From Isoetes taiwanensis (lineage: Eukaryota; Streptophyta; Lycopodiopsida; Isoetales; Isoetaceae), in the NCBI GenBank assembly GCA_021234155.1, contig JAJEKV010000094.1:3952535-4016534 (forward strand): a DNA stretch of 64,000 nucleotides. Reading direction: 5' to 3'. This document shows positions 32,066 to 43,906 of this stretch, one piece after another (positions within the stretch are counted from its first letter, which is position 1; every line of letters starts with the position of its first letter). Under the pieces are notes generated by a model that saw only the letters and a program-made list of their open reading frames with translations, had not been told where the DNA came from and did not search any database. The translations under genes and the position numbers were made by a program.

Positions 32066-34190
32066 TTACCTTTTGATTATTACTCCTACCCATCACATGT
32101 TTTGCTTGGGCATATCTATATCCTTATGACCATGCAAGGACACTGCAGGTGCCAGAAGCGATATCCCCATGTCCCCCCTTGTGCGCTCATTGAACAATGG
32201 TTTTATAAGGAAGATGAAATCTATATCTGTAGCTACAGAGTTGAGGCTATTTACCTTATGCCAAGGAAAGCCTCCACAATTTCTATTTGGGGGTGGCAGA
32301 TGTAGGCTCTCTTGGAGTTGCAGTAGTAGCAAGGGTGGCAACATCAGAACACAATAGAGGACCTGGAGGAGTAATGAAGGCGGGAACAATACCCCGAGGG
32401 GTGTCGGTATTGGCAATTGAGGAAGCAGGACCAGCAGTGGATGCAAGAACAATACCTTGAGGGGTCTCAGTACCAGCAACTGGTGAAGCAGGAGCAGCAG
32501 TAGTATCAGCAGCGACAGAAGTGGCAGTAATAGCAGCAGTAGCAATAGTGTCAGCAGTGTCAACCTCAGCAGCAACTGTAGCAACAACTTCTAGACCACC
32601 GCCCTGAGGGGCTGTAGCAGCATTGTGTACCACATCCACCAACTCAGTATTAGCTGGTCTGAATGTTCACACTTTGCCTAGATCAGTGTAGCGGCTCCCT
32701 CATTGCTGCAGATGGTCCTTACGCGGGCTAGCTATTGTCTACGGGATTCATGTTGCCACGCGATGAGGTGATCGACATACAGAGGTGCCCTTCAGCTTTA
32801 CCCTCTGACGTAGTATGGCCTCTCTTATCAATGCATCTGCGACTATGAATTTGACTATACGTGGGTGATCGAGGCATTGAAGACCATGGTGAGTTGCCCT
32901 GGCAATGTGTATAGGAGCACAAAACTTCATGTGGAAAAGATCAATGTCTGGAACTTGCTAATGGGTTCTCTCTTGATGCTTCAGGAAGGCCAGAGACCAC
33001 TACATTGTGACTCTTGTGGCTGCTCTTATAGATTGTTGAACCGCGTAACAATGTCTATGATATGGTCTGTGAGGTATGGGATAAAGCCTGGAAAGGTTGG
33101 GGCCCATTGGATAACGATTTCCTTGAAGGATCCGCCTTTTTGGTGCATTGGTTATCATTAGGGGTCATAGTGTGTAACATTTGGTATCAGAGCCAAGGTT
33201 CAAATCCTTGTGGCAACATTGGTGTGTTCCACATGCTTGAGGGCAAGCATCTCGAGGAGGAGGAGGAGGAATTGATATGGTCTAGGGGTATGGGATAAAG
33301 CCTGAAAAGCTTGGGGCCCATTGGATAACGATTTCCTTGAAATATCCGCCCTTTTGGTGCGTTGGTTATCACTAGGGGTCTTAGTATGTAACAATCTAGA
33401 TGCTATTGGTTGTCTGTTGGGGGGATGCTTGTTGCTTGCACTAGAAGGGATGGGGTGGGGGGGAGAGGAAGGGGAGATTGGGGTTATCAGAGGGGGCAAC
33501 ATTGGTTTGTATGGGCTAGTAAATAGCATTGGGATTATGCTGAATAGCTTTCACCCCCTGTAGCAAGGAGAGCTATTGCTGGGTCAATTCTTACCTTACC
33601 AGTCCATGCATGCAATGTTGCAACAGCTCACGAGCTTCTGCTGGAGGTCCTTGCCTATTGAGCAACTTCTGTATGCAACTCTTGTACCTCTTGATCCTGC
33701 ATAATAGCCCTATGCTCTAGTCCCTGAAGTTTGGAGGCAACCTCAGCATTCCCAGCAGAGGAGGTTTTCTCTAGGTTGTTGATCCTGCCAGGTCTAGAGG
33801 TGTTGGCGCTATAACTGGCATTCTTTAGTGGCTACTTGAACAGTCTTTTAGACTGTAGTAGCCATCTCCTCAGCTTCTAAGCAAAGGTAGGACATTGTCG
33901 TCCTAATATCCTGCTCGAAAATTTCTCTGTTGCAAGTTATAGTGTCAATGTTGGTGGGTAGGGTATCTAGATGGACCTAGTGGTCTGCAAATCCCACACT
34001 ATCTTGCTACCTTTTGGATTGTGCTAGGCAAAAGCTATCCTTAAGCTGTTGAAGGCGAGGCATAAAGGCCTGTATTTCTTCTACCAAATAGGCAATCCTA
34101 GCTGTGCTACCCTCTGCTATAGCTTGAACCCGTTTCCAGTGCTCCCAAGGTGTCTGCTCTAGTAGTGTTATGGGACAGGTATAGCTTGCT
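32066..34190 (-). mobile_element. retrotransposon gag-like segment, left arm of a large inverted pair
   Basis: Reads on the minus strand as the counterpart of 35060-36925. It holds the coiled-coil part (about 33640-34060), a degenerate CCHC-type stretch (RCIDKRGHTTSEGKAEGHLC, about 32810) and a low-complexity A/T/P tail (TPRGIVPAF, AVSAATDTAD-like, 32290-32640). Frames are broken. A 336-bp TRIM element (33058-33393) interrupts it. Confidence 0.65.
33058..33393 (+). mobile_element. complete TRIM (terminal-repeat retrotransposon in miniature)
   Basis: LTR1 33058-33179 and LTR2 33273-33393 are about 122 bp each, near-identical, starting TGATATGG and ending TAACA. A primer-binding site TGGTATCAGAGC (complementary to initiator tRNA-Met) lies 2 bases after LTR1 at 33182-33193. 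A polypurine tract gaggaggaggaggagga lies just before LTR2 at 33254-33270. The flanks give a likely 5-bp duplication (gtcta / atcta, one mismatch). There is no coding capacity, so it depends on a partner element's proteins. It sits inside the left gag arm. Confidence 0.88.
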
Positions 34191-34499
34191 GCATGGAATT
34201 TTTGCTATACACTTGATGGGCCATGCTCGCTACACGAGGCTTTGTTCATGCCTCTCCTTTAGTTTAGACTTGTGTCTATTTTTCCCATGTCATCTTCACA
34301 CAAGAATTACTAATGTCTAAGAGAGTGAATTTATATGCAAATATTTGCATCTCACATTCCTCAATAATGCCTATGCTTGTCACACAAACTATTACCCTTA
34401 TACTTTAAATTAAATTACCCCTAAAACCCCCTGTTGTTTGAGTGCAGATTCGCACGAGCGTTGCCTTTGGGCACCAAGAGCTATTCTTATCTTATCTCT

Positions 34500-34803
34500 A
34501 AAAACTAGTGTCCAGCTAGTCTATGAGACATACACATCACATAAACATTGCTCTATTTGCCTTGCGCATTTAGATGAGACCATCCTTTTTCTTCTTCATA
34601 ATATAACTTATAGTATGTGGAAATATATCACGATGATATTGCATAGATCTTCGCCTTTGGGCAAGACATGGTTTTCCTGTATGGAGCTTGGCAATTCTTG
34701 ACTTTGTTATTGTTCACTGAAATTGCAATAGTTTTTCTGTGAGGTTGCACTAGAGAATATGGATCATAAGGTTGCGTTTTAATCGAGTATAAGATGTTAC
34801 ATT
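34500..34803. repeat. second copy of the repeat at 5546-5785
   Basis: Shares ctagtgtccagctag, atatatcacgatgat and gatgttacattt with the copy at 5.5 kb, plus an insert of about 60 bases (34703-34765). Confidence 0.7.
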
Positions 34804-35059
34804 TTCTCTCCTCTCCCTCTATCTCCTAGACCTATGCTTTAGTTATGGCAACCTGTTGATATGCATGTTGATGGCAATGATGCACAGTCCCCTCAGCTCT
34901 AGGCCGATATGGCATCAAGGCTTTTCTTGAGGGAATACATAAATGCCATTCCCATTAGCAGACCGGATGACACAGGCAAAATTGACAGGTCTATACTAAA
35001 GAGAGAGGCGCGAGCAAAGTCTCGGGCATCAAGTGTATAGAAGATATTCCAACCTAAAG

Positions 35060-36925
35060 TAAGTAGTACATGTCCCACAACACTACTGGAGCAGACACCT
35101 GAGGAGCACTAGAAACAGGTTCAAGCTATAGAAGAGGGTAGTACAGCTAGGATTGTCTATTTGGCAGAAGAAAATACAAGCCTTTACGCCCAAATTGCTA
35201 AAAAAACAACTGGTTTGGGAGAAGCAGCATGTTTTCGAGATGGAGATCTGCCTTCAACAGCTTGAGGACGGCTTTCGCCTAGCACAATCCAAAAGGCAAC
35301 AAGATAGTGTGGGACTTGCTTACCTCCATATCTGTCTAGATGTCCTGTCCACCAGCATTGACGATATAGCTCGCAACAGAGAAACTTTCGAGCAAGATAC
35401 TAGGCCAACAATGTTCTACCTTTGCTTAGAAACTGAGGAGATGGCCACTACGGTCTAAAAGGCTATTCAAGCAACTAGTGAAGAATGGCGGTTACAGCAC
35501 CAGCACCTCCAAACTCTCTACGGTAGGATCAACAGCCTTGAGAAAACCTCCCCAGTTGGGAATGCCAAGGTAGCCTCCAAACTTCAGGGACTAGATTACA
35601 TGGCTATTATGCGGGATCAAGAGGTGTAAGAGTTGCGCACAAAAGTTGCTCAATAGGCAAGGACCTCCAGTACAAGCTCATGATCAGCTGCAACATTGCG
35701 TGCATGAACTGGCAAGGTAAGAATTGGTCCAGCAAGAGCTCAGATCTCAACTAAATGGAGTGAAAACTACCCAGCATACTCCTCCTGCTACTCATCGACC
35801 CAAACAGACCAATGTTGCTCCCTTCTATAGCCCTAGTCTCTTCCCCATCTCCTCCCCACGGTGCAAGCAACAAGCATCCCCCCACAGACATCCAATAACA
35901 TACGCGGTTTAACAATCTATAAGAGCAGCCGCAGGAGTCACAATGGAGTGGTCTGTGGCCTTCCTGAAGAAGCAGGAGAGAACCCAATGGCTTGCTCCAG
36001 ATGTTGGTCCTTTTCCACATGAAATTCCATGCTCCTGTACACATTACGAGGGCAAATTAGCATGGTCTTCAATGTCTCGATCGCCCACGTATTGTCAAAT
36101 TCACAGTTGCAGATGTATTGATAAGAGAGGTCATACTGCGACAGAGTGTAAAGCTGAAGGGCACATCTGTATGTCGATCATGACCTCACAGTGCGACAAT
36201 AGGAATCCCGTAGACAAGAGCTAGCTTGCGTGAGGACCATCCGTCACAATTGGGGAGCCACTGCCTTGGTCAAAGGCAAAGTGCGAGCATTCAGACCAAC
36301 TAATACTGAGTTGGCGCATGTGGTATACAATGCTGCTACAACCCCTCAGGGCAGTGCTCCAGAAGCCGCTACTATAGTTGCTGCTGAGGTTGACATTACC
36401 GACACTATTGCTACTGCTCCTACTACTGCATTTTTGTCCATGCTGATATTATTGTTGCTCCTGCTTTGCCAATTGCCAGTACTGATACCCCTCGGGGTAT
36501 TGGTTCTGCATCCATCGCTGGTCCTGCTTCTGCAGTGGCCAGTACTGACACTCCTCGGGGTATTGTTCCTGCTTCCATTGCTCCTCCTGGTCCTCTATTG
36601 TGCCCTGATGCTGCCACCCTTGCTACTACTGCGACTCCAAGAGAGCCTACATATGCCATCCCCAAATAGAAATTCTGCTTGCGTTTGGTCTCCTAGAATT
36701 GTAGGGACTTTCCTTGGCATAAGGTAAATAGTCTCAACTCTGTTATTGCAGATATATATTTCATCTGCTATTGTTCGATGAGTGCACAGGCAAGGGCAGG
36801 CATGGGGGTATCCTTGCTACTATCGAAGAGCCCTGGCACCTGCAGTTTTTCTGCATGGTCATAGGAGGTAGATATGCCCAAGCAAAAAATGTGATGGGTA
36901 GGGGTAATAATCAAAAGATAATCAA
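35060..36925 (+). mobile_element. retrotransposon gag-like segment, right arm of the inverted pair
   Basis: Plus-strand reading: a coiled-coil-rich N part (35153-35458: LEDGFRLAQSKRQQDSVGLA ... SIDDIARNRETFEQDT, then INSLEKTSPVGNAKVASKLQ near 35540), a CCHC-like segment (CRCIDKRGHTATECKAEGHI, about 36105-36165; the first cysteine pair is C-x-C instead of C-x2-C), and a repetitive A/S/T/P tail with STDTPRGI and PASIAPPGP repeats (36466-36669). This order is typical of a gag with a nucleocapsid zinc knuckle. Several stops and frame changes make it inactive. No protease or RT follows. Confidence 0.6.
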
Positions 36926-37089
36926 AATATGAACAAGGACAATAGTACTATCAAGATGAGAGGATAGAAACAAGGAATGCTATAAATAGCAAGTGGCCAA
37001 GAGACTAGTGGCCAAGAGACTGCAATATGTGGAAAGATAAAAATAGGATCCCCTCTTTTGGGCAACATTGTTTTACACATATTTAATGT

Positions 37090-37805
37090 TTAGATAAATA
37101 TAGTACATCATGAATGGTACTATACATACTATACCTTAAATTACTTTTTGATTGAATAACATACTTAACGTACTGGTGCAAAAAACATGTATAGTATGTA
37201 CTTATCAAAAAAAGGATAAAACCATAAATGTCATAAATATAAAAAAGGGCTCAAATGTACACCTAAATTCAAAATTATAAAAAAAATCCTCGTAATTTAT
37301 TTTCCTCTTTTTCTTCTTTTCCCTCTTCCATCTGACCTAAGCAATGTCGGCCATGCTCGATTTCCATGATGTAGTTACAAGTTACAATCTCAAGGAACTT
37401 TATTAGCTGAATAGGTAGGCATATATGAAGCAGATGTAGTGAAAGGTCTACCTAAGTAGGCGAGTATCAATTACATTTGCCAGTTTACCAAATAAAGATA
37501 ATCTTGATGTGATTGAAGAAGAAGAAGTTGGCATCGATGATTTTAAAATTATAAATTCAACATAATTGCAACTGTTTCAGATTGTAACTCTGTTTTAGAG
37601 AATGACATGAAGTATTTAATGTACTGTACATAAAGTACGTATTTTATAAATATTTAACAAATATGAAAAAACATATTTAAAGTACTTTTAAATTGGGATG
37701 TATGAAACTCGTATTATTAGGGGTGTTAAATATGTATGGCACTCGTACCATAGCTGACGTACCTAACAACACTGTTCCACATGCAGATTCCAAATTCTAT
37801 TACTA
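37090..37805 (-). repeat. dispersed repeat R1, copy 3, inverted and longest
   Basis: The 37090-37540 part is the reverse complement of 23625-24130; the 37555-37805 part is the reverse complement of 6862-7115. This copy therefore links two blocks that occur separately elsewhere and may approximate the parent element. Confidence 0.75.
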
Positions 37806-38769
37806 CTAGTTATGGTGCCCGGCGTTGCCGGGCGTAACTACAATGCTACCGTAGAATTATATAAATAAGATGTAGGATTTAGGAACATATGCATGGTTGT
37901 CAATGATCCTCCTTTTAAGTTATTGTCTAAGTTGGATGTCAGATTCACAACTATTGAAACCATTTGCCTAAACATTCAGTGCCCTACCCTAGACATTCAG
38001 TGCCCAAGTCTCAGAGAATAGAGAAACGAAAAAAACAACTTGTACACTTCTTTATGCTCTGGCAAAACCTTGTGAACGTTCAAGTACAACTCTCTATCCA
38101 CTATGATCGTTGAGAATGCTTCTTGTCCTCAATGTCCCCATGTGGTCCAAAGAATTTCATTCTATGAATGATGAGTTTGTCATCCAAAGAATTTCATTCT
38201 ATGAATGATGAGTTTGTCATCATTATACCGTTCCTATCACATCGTAGAATTTACTGCTATTAGGGCTAGCACAACATAGTAATAATGTGGGAAAATAGCA
38301 GTTTATTCCTACCCTATCAATAAACAGTTGAGCTTTTGATGCTCTTACTCGATGAATATCGTAACTTCCTTATACTGCATATACCAGCACTCTGTTTCAT
38401 CTACTAATCGGTTACTTTCAATATATCATACCATATATCATTCGTTTATATGCATAGATTAATTATCTGCAAAATGTAGATTTATGCATATTGCAAAAGT
38501 CAGGATGATAAGCCTAGCAAGATTTATGCATCCTTGATGAGAGACTTAAGATATAGATCAAGGTTGTTTGCTTTGTGAGCAATTACTTCCATGGAATATA
38601 GATGCTGTCAAGAGTTTTTGATAAATTGCTAAATTTTAAGTTCACAGATCCCGTATGCACCTATAAAAAATGATGGGAGTCTTCGTGATGGGTTTCACAT
38701 GTGCAAAGATGGGGAAACATCTTCAGACAATCATAATACACTCAGGACTATTTTGAGCTTTTAGGTGTC
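37806..38769. other. no gene recognised; short tandem duplication
   Basis: caaagaatttcattctatga plus atgatgagtttgtcat is duplicated head to tail at about 38150-38222. A possible exon-like plus frame at 38648-38755 (IPYAPIKNDGSLRDGFHMCK) follows ttcacag but matches nothing I know. Confidence 0.4.
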
Positions 38770-40126
38770 TTCGCTATAATTTTATCAACCTTAGCAAACC
38801 ATCCAACGCATCAATGGCTGAGCCAGAGAATAGTGAGCAGTTCCTTTTATCGAGCAACCTCTGAGTAGCTCACTATGACATGTTAAGCATTTGGGCATCT
38901 GCATGGGCAGAAGCCTTGAGGGGGAGAGGGAGGCATATCTGGATGGTTTGCTGCAAGTTGGCCATAGGCATAGCTATAAATCTAGGTTAGAGTTTATCTT
39001 CATGTTTCCCATCTTCGTGATGTTCAAACTTCATTTACTCACACTTTGGTTGAATCAGCTATAATCCTGATAGTCTACGTAGAAGGCTATACCAGATAGT
39101 TGAGAGAATTTTATCTGAGAGCATTGGTAGATTGCTCATTGATGATCACTCAATCCTGCACAATTGGTAAATGTAGATTGAATGAAAGACATGAAATAAG
39201 AAATCTTTCTTTTGAAATAAACACCAAAAGTGTTACGAACATACCTTCACATGGACAAAATTCATGGGCATCATATTAATGTCTGCCATCATTTTAGTTT
39301 ATGCCATCTGCAAGTAGAAACAACAAATTTTGATTATTAAAATAGCAAATGCTGCTTATGACTTGCAGATCCAGAAAACATTGATATTTAACTTGTAGTT
39401 GCTTCAAAATGCCACAGCCTGACATCTCAAGTTTTCTCTGCTTGGCCTTCGCTATAATTTTATCAACCTTAGCAAACCATCCAACGCATCAATGGCTGAG
39501 CCAGAGAATAGTGAGCAGTTCCTTTTATCGAGCAACCTCTGAGTAGCTCACTATGACATGTTAAGCATTTGGGCATCTGCATGGGCAGAAGCCTTGAGGG
39601 GGAGAGGGAGGCATATCTGGATGGTTTGCTGCAAGTTGGCCATAGGCATAGCTATAAATCTAGGTTAGAGTTTATCTTCATGTTTCCCATCTTCGTGATG
39701 TTCAAACTTCATTTACTCACACTTTGGTTGAATCAGCTATAATCCTGATAGTCTACGTAGAAGGCTATACCAGATAGTTGAGAGAATTTTATCTGAGAGC
39801 ATTGGTAGATTGCTCATTGATGATCACTCAATCCTGCACAATTGGTAAATGTAGATTGAATGAAAGACATGAAATAAGAAATCTTTCTTTTGAAATAAAC
39901 ACCAAAAGTGTTACGAACATACCTTCACATGGACAAAATTCATGGGCATCATATTAATGTCTGCCATCATTTTAGTTTATGCCATCTGCAAGTAGAAACA
40001 ACAAATTTTGATTATTAAAATAGCAAATGCTGCTTATGACTTGCAGATCCAGAAAACATTGATATTTAACTACATAGTTGCTTCAAAATGCCACAGCCTG
40101 ACATCTCAAGTTTTCTCTGCTTGGCC
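38770..40126. repeat. 678-bp tandem duplication
   Basis: The unit from tcgctataattttatcaacc (38771) to ttctctgcttggcc (39446) repeats immediately (39449-40126). By eye the copies differ only near cttgtagttgc (39398) versus ctacatagttgc (about 40070). No gene is inside. It lies downstream (on the minus strand) of the aminotransferase exons. Confidence 0.92.
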
Positions 40127-41240
40127 CAAGTCAGGTAGTTGATTATGCTACTGTAAACATCATTTCTAAATGTAAGAAAATGTGAACATGATGGGTATCG
40201 CCATAGTTAAGTCATGCATACTATTTTGAAATAGGCATTGTAACAAAAGTGCCAACCACAAATAAATTGTCTCTTTGAAAGGTTTAAAAACTTGATAAGC
40301 GGGTGACATAGGTTGCAAGGGTCTCTGGACCTAGCTATAACGACCTAAAACTGGGCCAAGTTGCAACCTGAATGTGACATACTATAGAAAGTATATACCA
40401 TAGAAGAGCATACAACTGCGCCTGCCAGAAAATGGCTGGGTGCTGGAGAAGATCAACTATACTGTACAAAATGCAACAATAATGGTTCAACACATATCAC
40501 AACTAAAATGAATGGAGCATTTGATTCGGAATAGAAAATGCAGAAATAAGCAATACTATGGATTAAAAGCATTGAGACAATGATTTTGTTGTATCTAAAC
40601 CTAACCATTCTGCTCCAGCCTTGAATAGGGTCTAAAGAGGCTCTCCATGAGCATGTAAACTTGATTGGGATGTTATTTGACCAGATAACTTATAAAACAA
40701 AAGATATACGGGAACTATAATTTAGAGTCCACATGTGATGATTGAGATCTCTTGCCTAGCTCTTAAAAAAACTTATAGAAGCCATAGCTTTTGCTGTGTA
40801 TTATAGACGTCAACCATGACATTTATGTTTTTCAAATGCTTAAAAACCATAGCTTATTTCTATCTGCCTTCATACCTTAATTAGCTTTTCAGATATTATA
40901 GCAAATTCTCTTTATCATTTCTAAACTGGAATAGACCTTACCTTATTGACCATCACCACTACAATTCAAACATCTCATTCTGAGAGATAGGTTATAGTTT
41001 CACCGGCAACATCCAGATGCATGAATCATATTGCACACCTAAACTACATGTGTGCATTGCAAAGCCCTTGTGAACAATGAACTACTTCTTTTATTCCATA
41101 CCTGAAACTATCCTATTTATATTGTCAAGATAACGTAGTATCATTTAATCTTGAACTCAGGTGCTTAGAAGAAATAAAACTGTAAATTAAAAAGTATATG
41201 CCATTGACTATACACATTATACGGTAGATCAGGGTGATAC
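40127..41240. other. intronic or intergenic, no exon seen
   Basis: This should hold exon 3 of the aminotransferase gene if its intron were short. I searched for the minus-strand counterpart of V-V-A-L-C-Q-A-P and did not find it. Confidence 0.4.
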
Positions 41241-41775
41241 CTGGCGTGGGAATGTGAGGGGTTTTTGTCCAAGAGCATGTGAATTCCCAACATTCGTGAA
41301 AATAATCTGCATAGCAGGTTAATTGTTCAAAATATCAATCATATGTTTGAAAATATGGTGCAGTTAAGCAATCTATAGAAAAGGAGGCAATGATAATATT
41401 GCATTTTGACACAGCTAACATGCTAAAAAAAATGGCCTTCTATCGAATTAAATCATGTATTGTCATTTTATTTCTATCTATTCTGTGCTTCATGAAGGTA
41501 TTATAGACCATAAATATGTATAAAAAGCCAGGTCAAGATCCAAACTTCTTAGGAAAATGCATAGAGCAGTCCAATTCCTCTGGTATTAACCATTATAGCA
41601 TAAAATCTTAGGCTATCAATACACAGCTCTACCAAAGCAAAGGTTGAAGAAAGCATACCTTCTTGCCTTCTTTCTGAAGTTCTGTAGCTCGCAGGTAAAG
41701 TTCACCACGTACAACATATTTACATTTCTTCACATTTTCGTTAATACTGCCAGGATCCAATATCTTGGAAGCCAT
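41241..41775 (-). CDS. GGAT: glutamate:glyoxylate aminotransferase (alanine aminotransferase family), first two exons
   Basis: Exon 1 (41659-41775, minus) begins with ATG and encodes 39 residues, including NENVKKCKYVVRGELYLRAT and ELQKEGKK, ending at a GTATGC donor. Exon 2 (41241-41306) follows a TATGCAG acceptor, encodes IIFTNVGNSHALGQKPLTFP then RQ, and ends at GTATCA. Both are in phase and match from memory the N terminus of plant peroxisomal glutamate:glyoxylate aminotransferase, a PLP enzyme of photorespiration that converts glyoxylate to glycine. N-S replaces the usual N-P. The PLP lysine and later exons are not in the window to the left as far as I can see, so either introns are very long or this is a truncated copy. 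Confidence 0.82.
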
Positions 41776-42569
41776 CAAAAGATAAAATGGGGCAAGTGAT
41801 TAAGCAGGTGAGATGCTGGTTAAGTAAGAAGCCTGTATGTGCATGAAGATGTCCATGATTGACCTCAAAATTCAACCATGGGCTCTTGAAAACCTGAAAT
41901 TGCTTAAATAAGCCAAGAAAAATCTAAAATATGTGGAATTAAAACCTGAAGCCATGCACAAACTTTACCTTGCGCTCAAACTTAATCCTAATTGCAAGAA
42001 ATGTGCGCATACAAATCTAGCCTCTGGCTCGAAATCATCCTCAAGCATGCATGCAACCACCTTCCAGAATACAACAGGCATCGGATCTTGCCAAGAACGG
42101 CATCACCAAAATAGGAATCAGAGCTAGAAAACCTAAAATCAGAGCTAGATAAGTTGTTTCCGGCCCCTAAAATCATCACAACCTTTGAATAACCCTGAAA
42201 TTTTCGGCAGGACCTCAATTTTTTCGAACTTGCAGAGGATCTTGAGTGCAAGAAGAGGAAGTAGAGTCGATGAAGCTTGCGATAGCCGAGCTTTGTGTTC
42301 CAGAACAAAAGCAGAGGTCTAATACAACAAAACCCAGAGGGGTCGAAAGTTATTTTTCATGAACGTTAACCTAACCTAACGTGGAGCCAAGCGAAAAAAA
42401 GGAATGCAACCCCAAGGCAAAAAATCATGAGAAACTATTGCTTTTCGATTTTTGGACAATCGGAATTTTTTACCGGCGTCTAAATCCACCATAATCTTAG
42501 AAAATCAGGCTAAAAAAAAATCCAAAAAGTTTTTAGCCAAACCGGAAATTCCCAAATTAACAAAGTAGA

Positions 42570-43390
42570 TATATACATATGTGGATAGGCTAGACCGATA
42601 TGTCGATCTATATGATGACATATAACAACACAGAGTATTAGGTCAAGTCATGTTACTTGGAGACTTCAATGCACGCATGGGGATAGAACAACTCAGAAGT
42701 TCGATCCCTTGGCAGAGGACGTTCTACAGCTCCGTTCTGTAGAGATTGTAGGTACGAAAACCGAGGAGGCAGCTCTAGCATCATGGATTATGTGCTGGTA
42801 GCTGAGCAGGATTTGCACCTGGTCACTCACCTTCGAGTTCGTACAGATAGCAGAGATGAAGAAATGGACTCAGATCATCGACCACTTTTCCTACAAGCGG
42901 AGTGGTAGACTATTGGAACTCCATGATCTCCTACCCTTCACCTATCTCAATTGCACCCGGATTATGGCCATGCAGAGACTTATGCCCAGGTGTTCCATAT
43001 TATAATAATCAACTGGCCAGTTGGTCCATTTGGTTATGACTGTTGCTGAGAGATGCTTTAGGAGAGGTCATCCACAGAGGCCCACGGGGACTACCACCTT
43101 TCCTCGTAACCAGTGGTTTGATGAACTAAAATACTGACCTCGACAAGTCACTGACCTTGTTTTGTGCCCGCGTCCATTCAGACAGTACCTTACTTTTCTA
43201 AAGGGAAAGAAAGCCCAATACATTGTGGAGCACTAGGCGGAAATGTTCTATCTCCTAAACTACTATCTCAGGACATTCTAGAGAAAAGTACTAAGAAACA
43301 TATGCAGTCTATGGGAAATATCACTTCCGGCCAATGGGTACAATACTTGCACCAGCCCTATGATTCTCTTAGAGTTTGAGCAGCAATACC
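42570..43390 (+). mobile_element. LINE fragment: AP-endonuclease and linker
   Basis: Plus-strand reading: LDRYVDLYDDI, VMLLGDFNARMGIEQL (about 42650-42690), then GSSIMDYVLVAEQDLHLVTH (about 42770-42830) and EMDSDHRPLFLQAEW (about 42860-42905). GDFNAR and SDHRPL are conserved motifs of LINE endonucleases that nick the target. The following TTFPRNQWFDE (about 43095) matches TTFPRNQWFDAS of the LINE at 20.9 kb, tying the pieces into one family. It is broken by several stops. Confidence 0.85.
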
Positions 43391-43775
43391 CTTACAGATG
43401 GACACATGTTACAATCATCTTCAAACATCCTAAACTTGCATTTGCCACAAAGTCTCCATAGCGAATCCTTATAAAAAGACAAATTATAATCTCAGCCCTC
43501 CTTACTATAAGGCAGTCGAAGAGATGGATGAAACAAACATAATAACATAGAAAATAAATTATAGAATGGCAGCCATGAATCTAACATTCATATTACATAT
43601 ACAAAAGACTTACTATATTCACATATACATCCGATTATAAAGAAAGTCTCTCAAATAAGGTAACATATTTTAACATATTTACATGTACAATATATACACA
43701 AGAAATCAAGACATGTCAATGCTACTCTTCAATGAACCAATTCTTAACCTATTTCTAGAGCTATAAAGACAAGGT
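43391..43775. other. no gene recognised
   Basis: AT-rich spacer. Parts near 43605-43700 (tactatattcacatatac, gaaagtctctcaaataa) resemble the minus strand of 4255-4330, so a dispersed repeat is present. Confidence 0.4.
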
Positions 43776-43906
43776 GGACAAAATGGCCCTTGTGGACATC
43801 TCCATAAACTGAAACATGACAAAATGGCCCTTGTGGGCATCTCCATAAACCGAAACATGCTTGACAAAATGGCTCTTGTGGGCATCTTTATAAACCGAAA
43901 CATGCT
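43775..43906. repeat. three-copy minisatellite, about 41-45 bp unit
   Basis: gacaaaatggcccttgtgg plus catctccataaaccgaaaca recurs at about 43777, 43818 and 43863, with a fourth isolated copy at 44793-44833. Minus-strand frames through it are repetitive only because of the unit. Confidence 0.85.
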
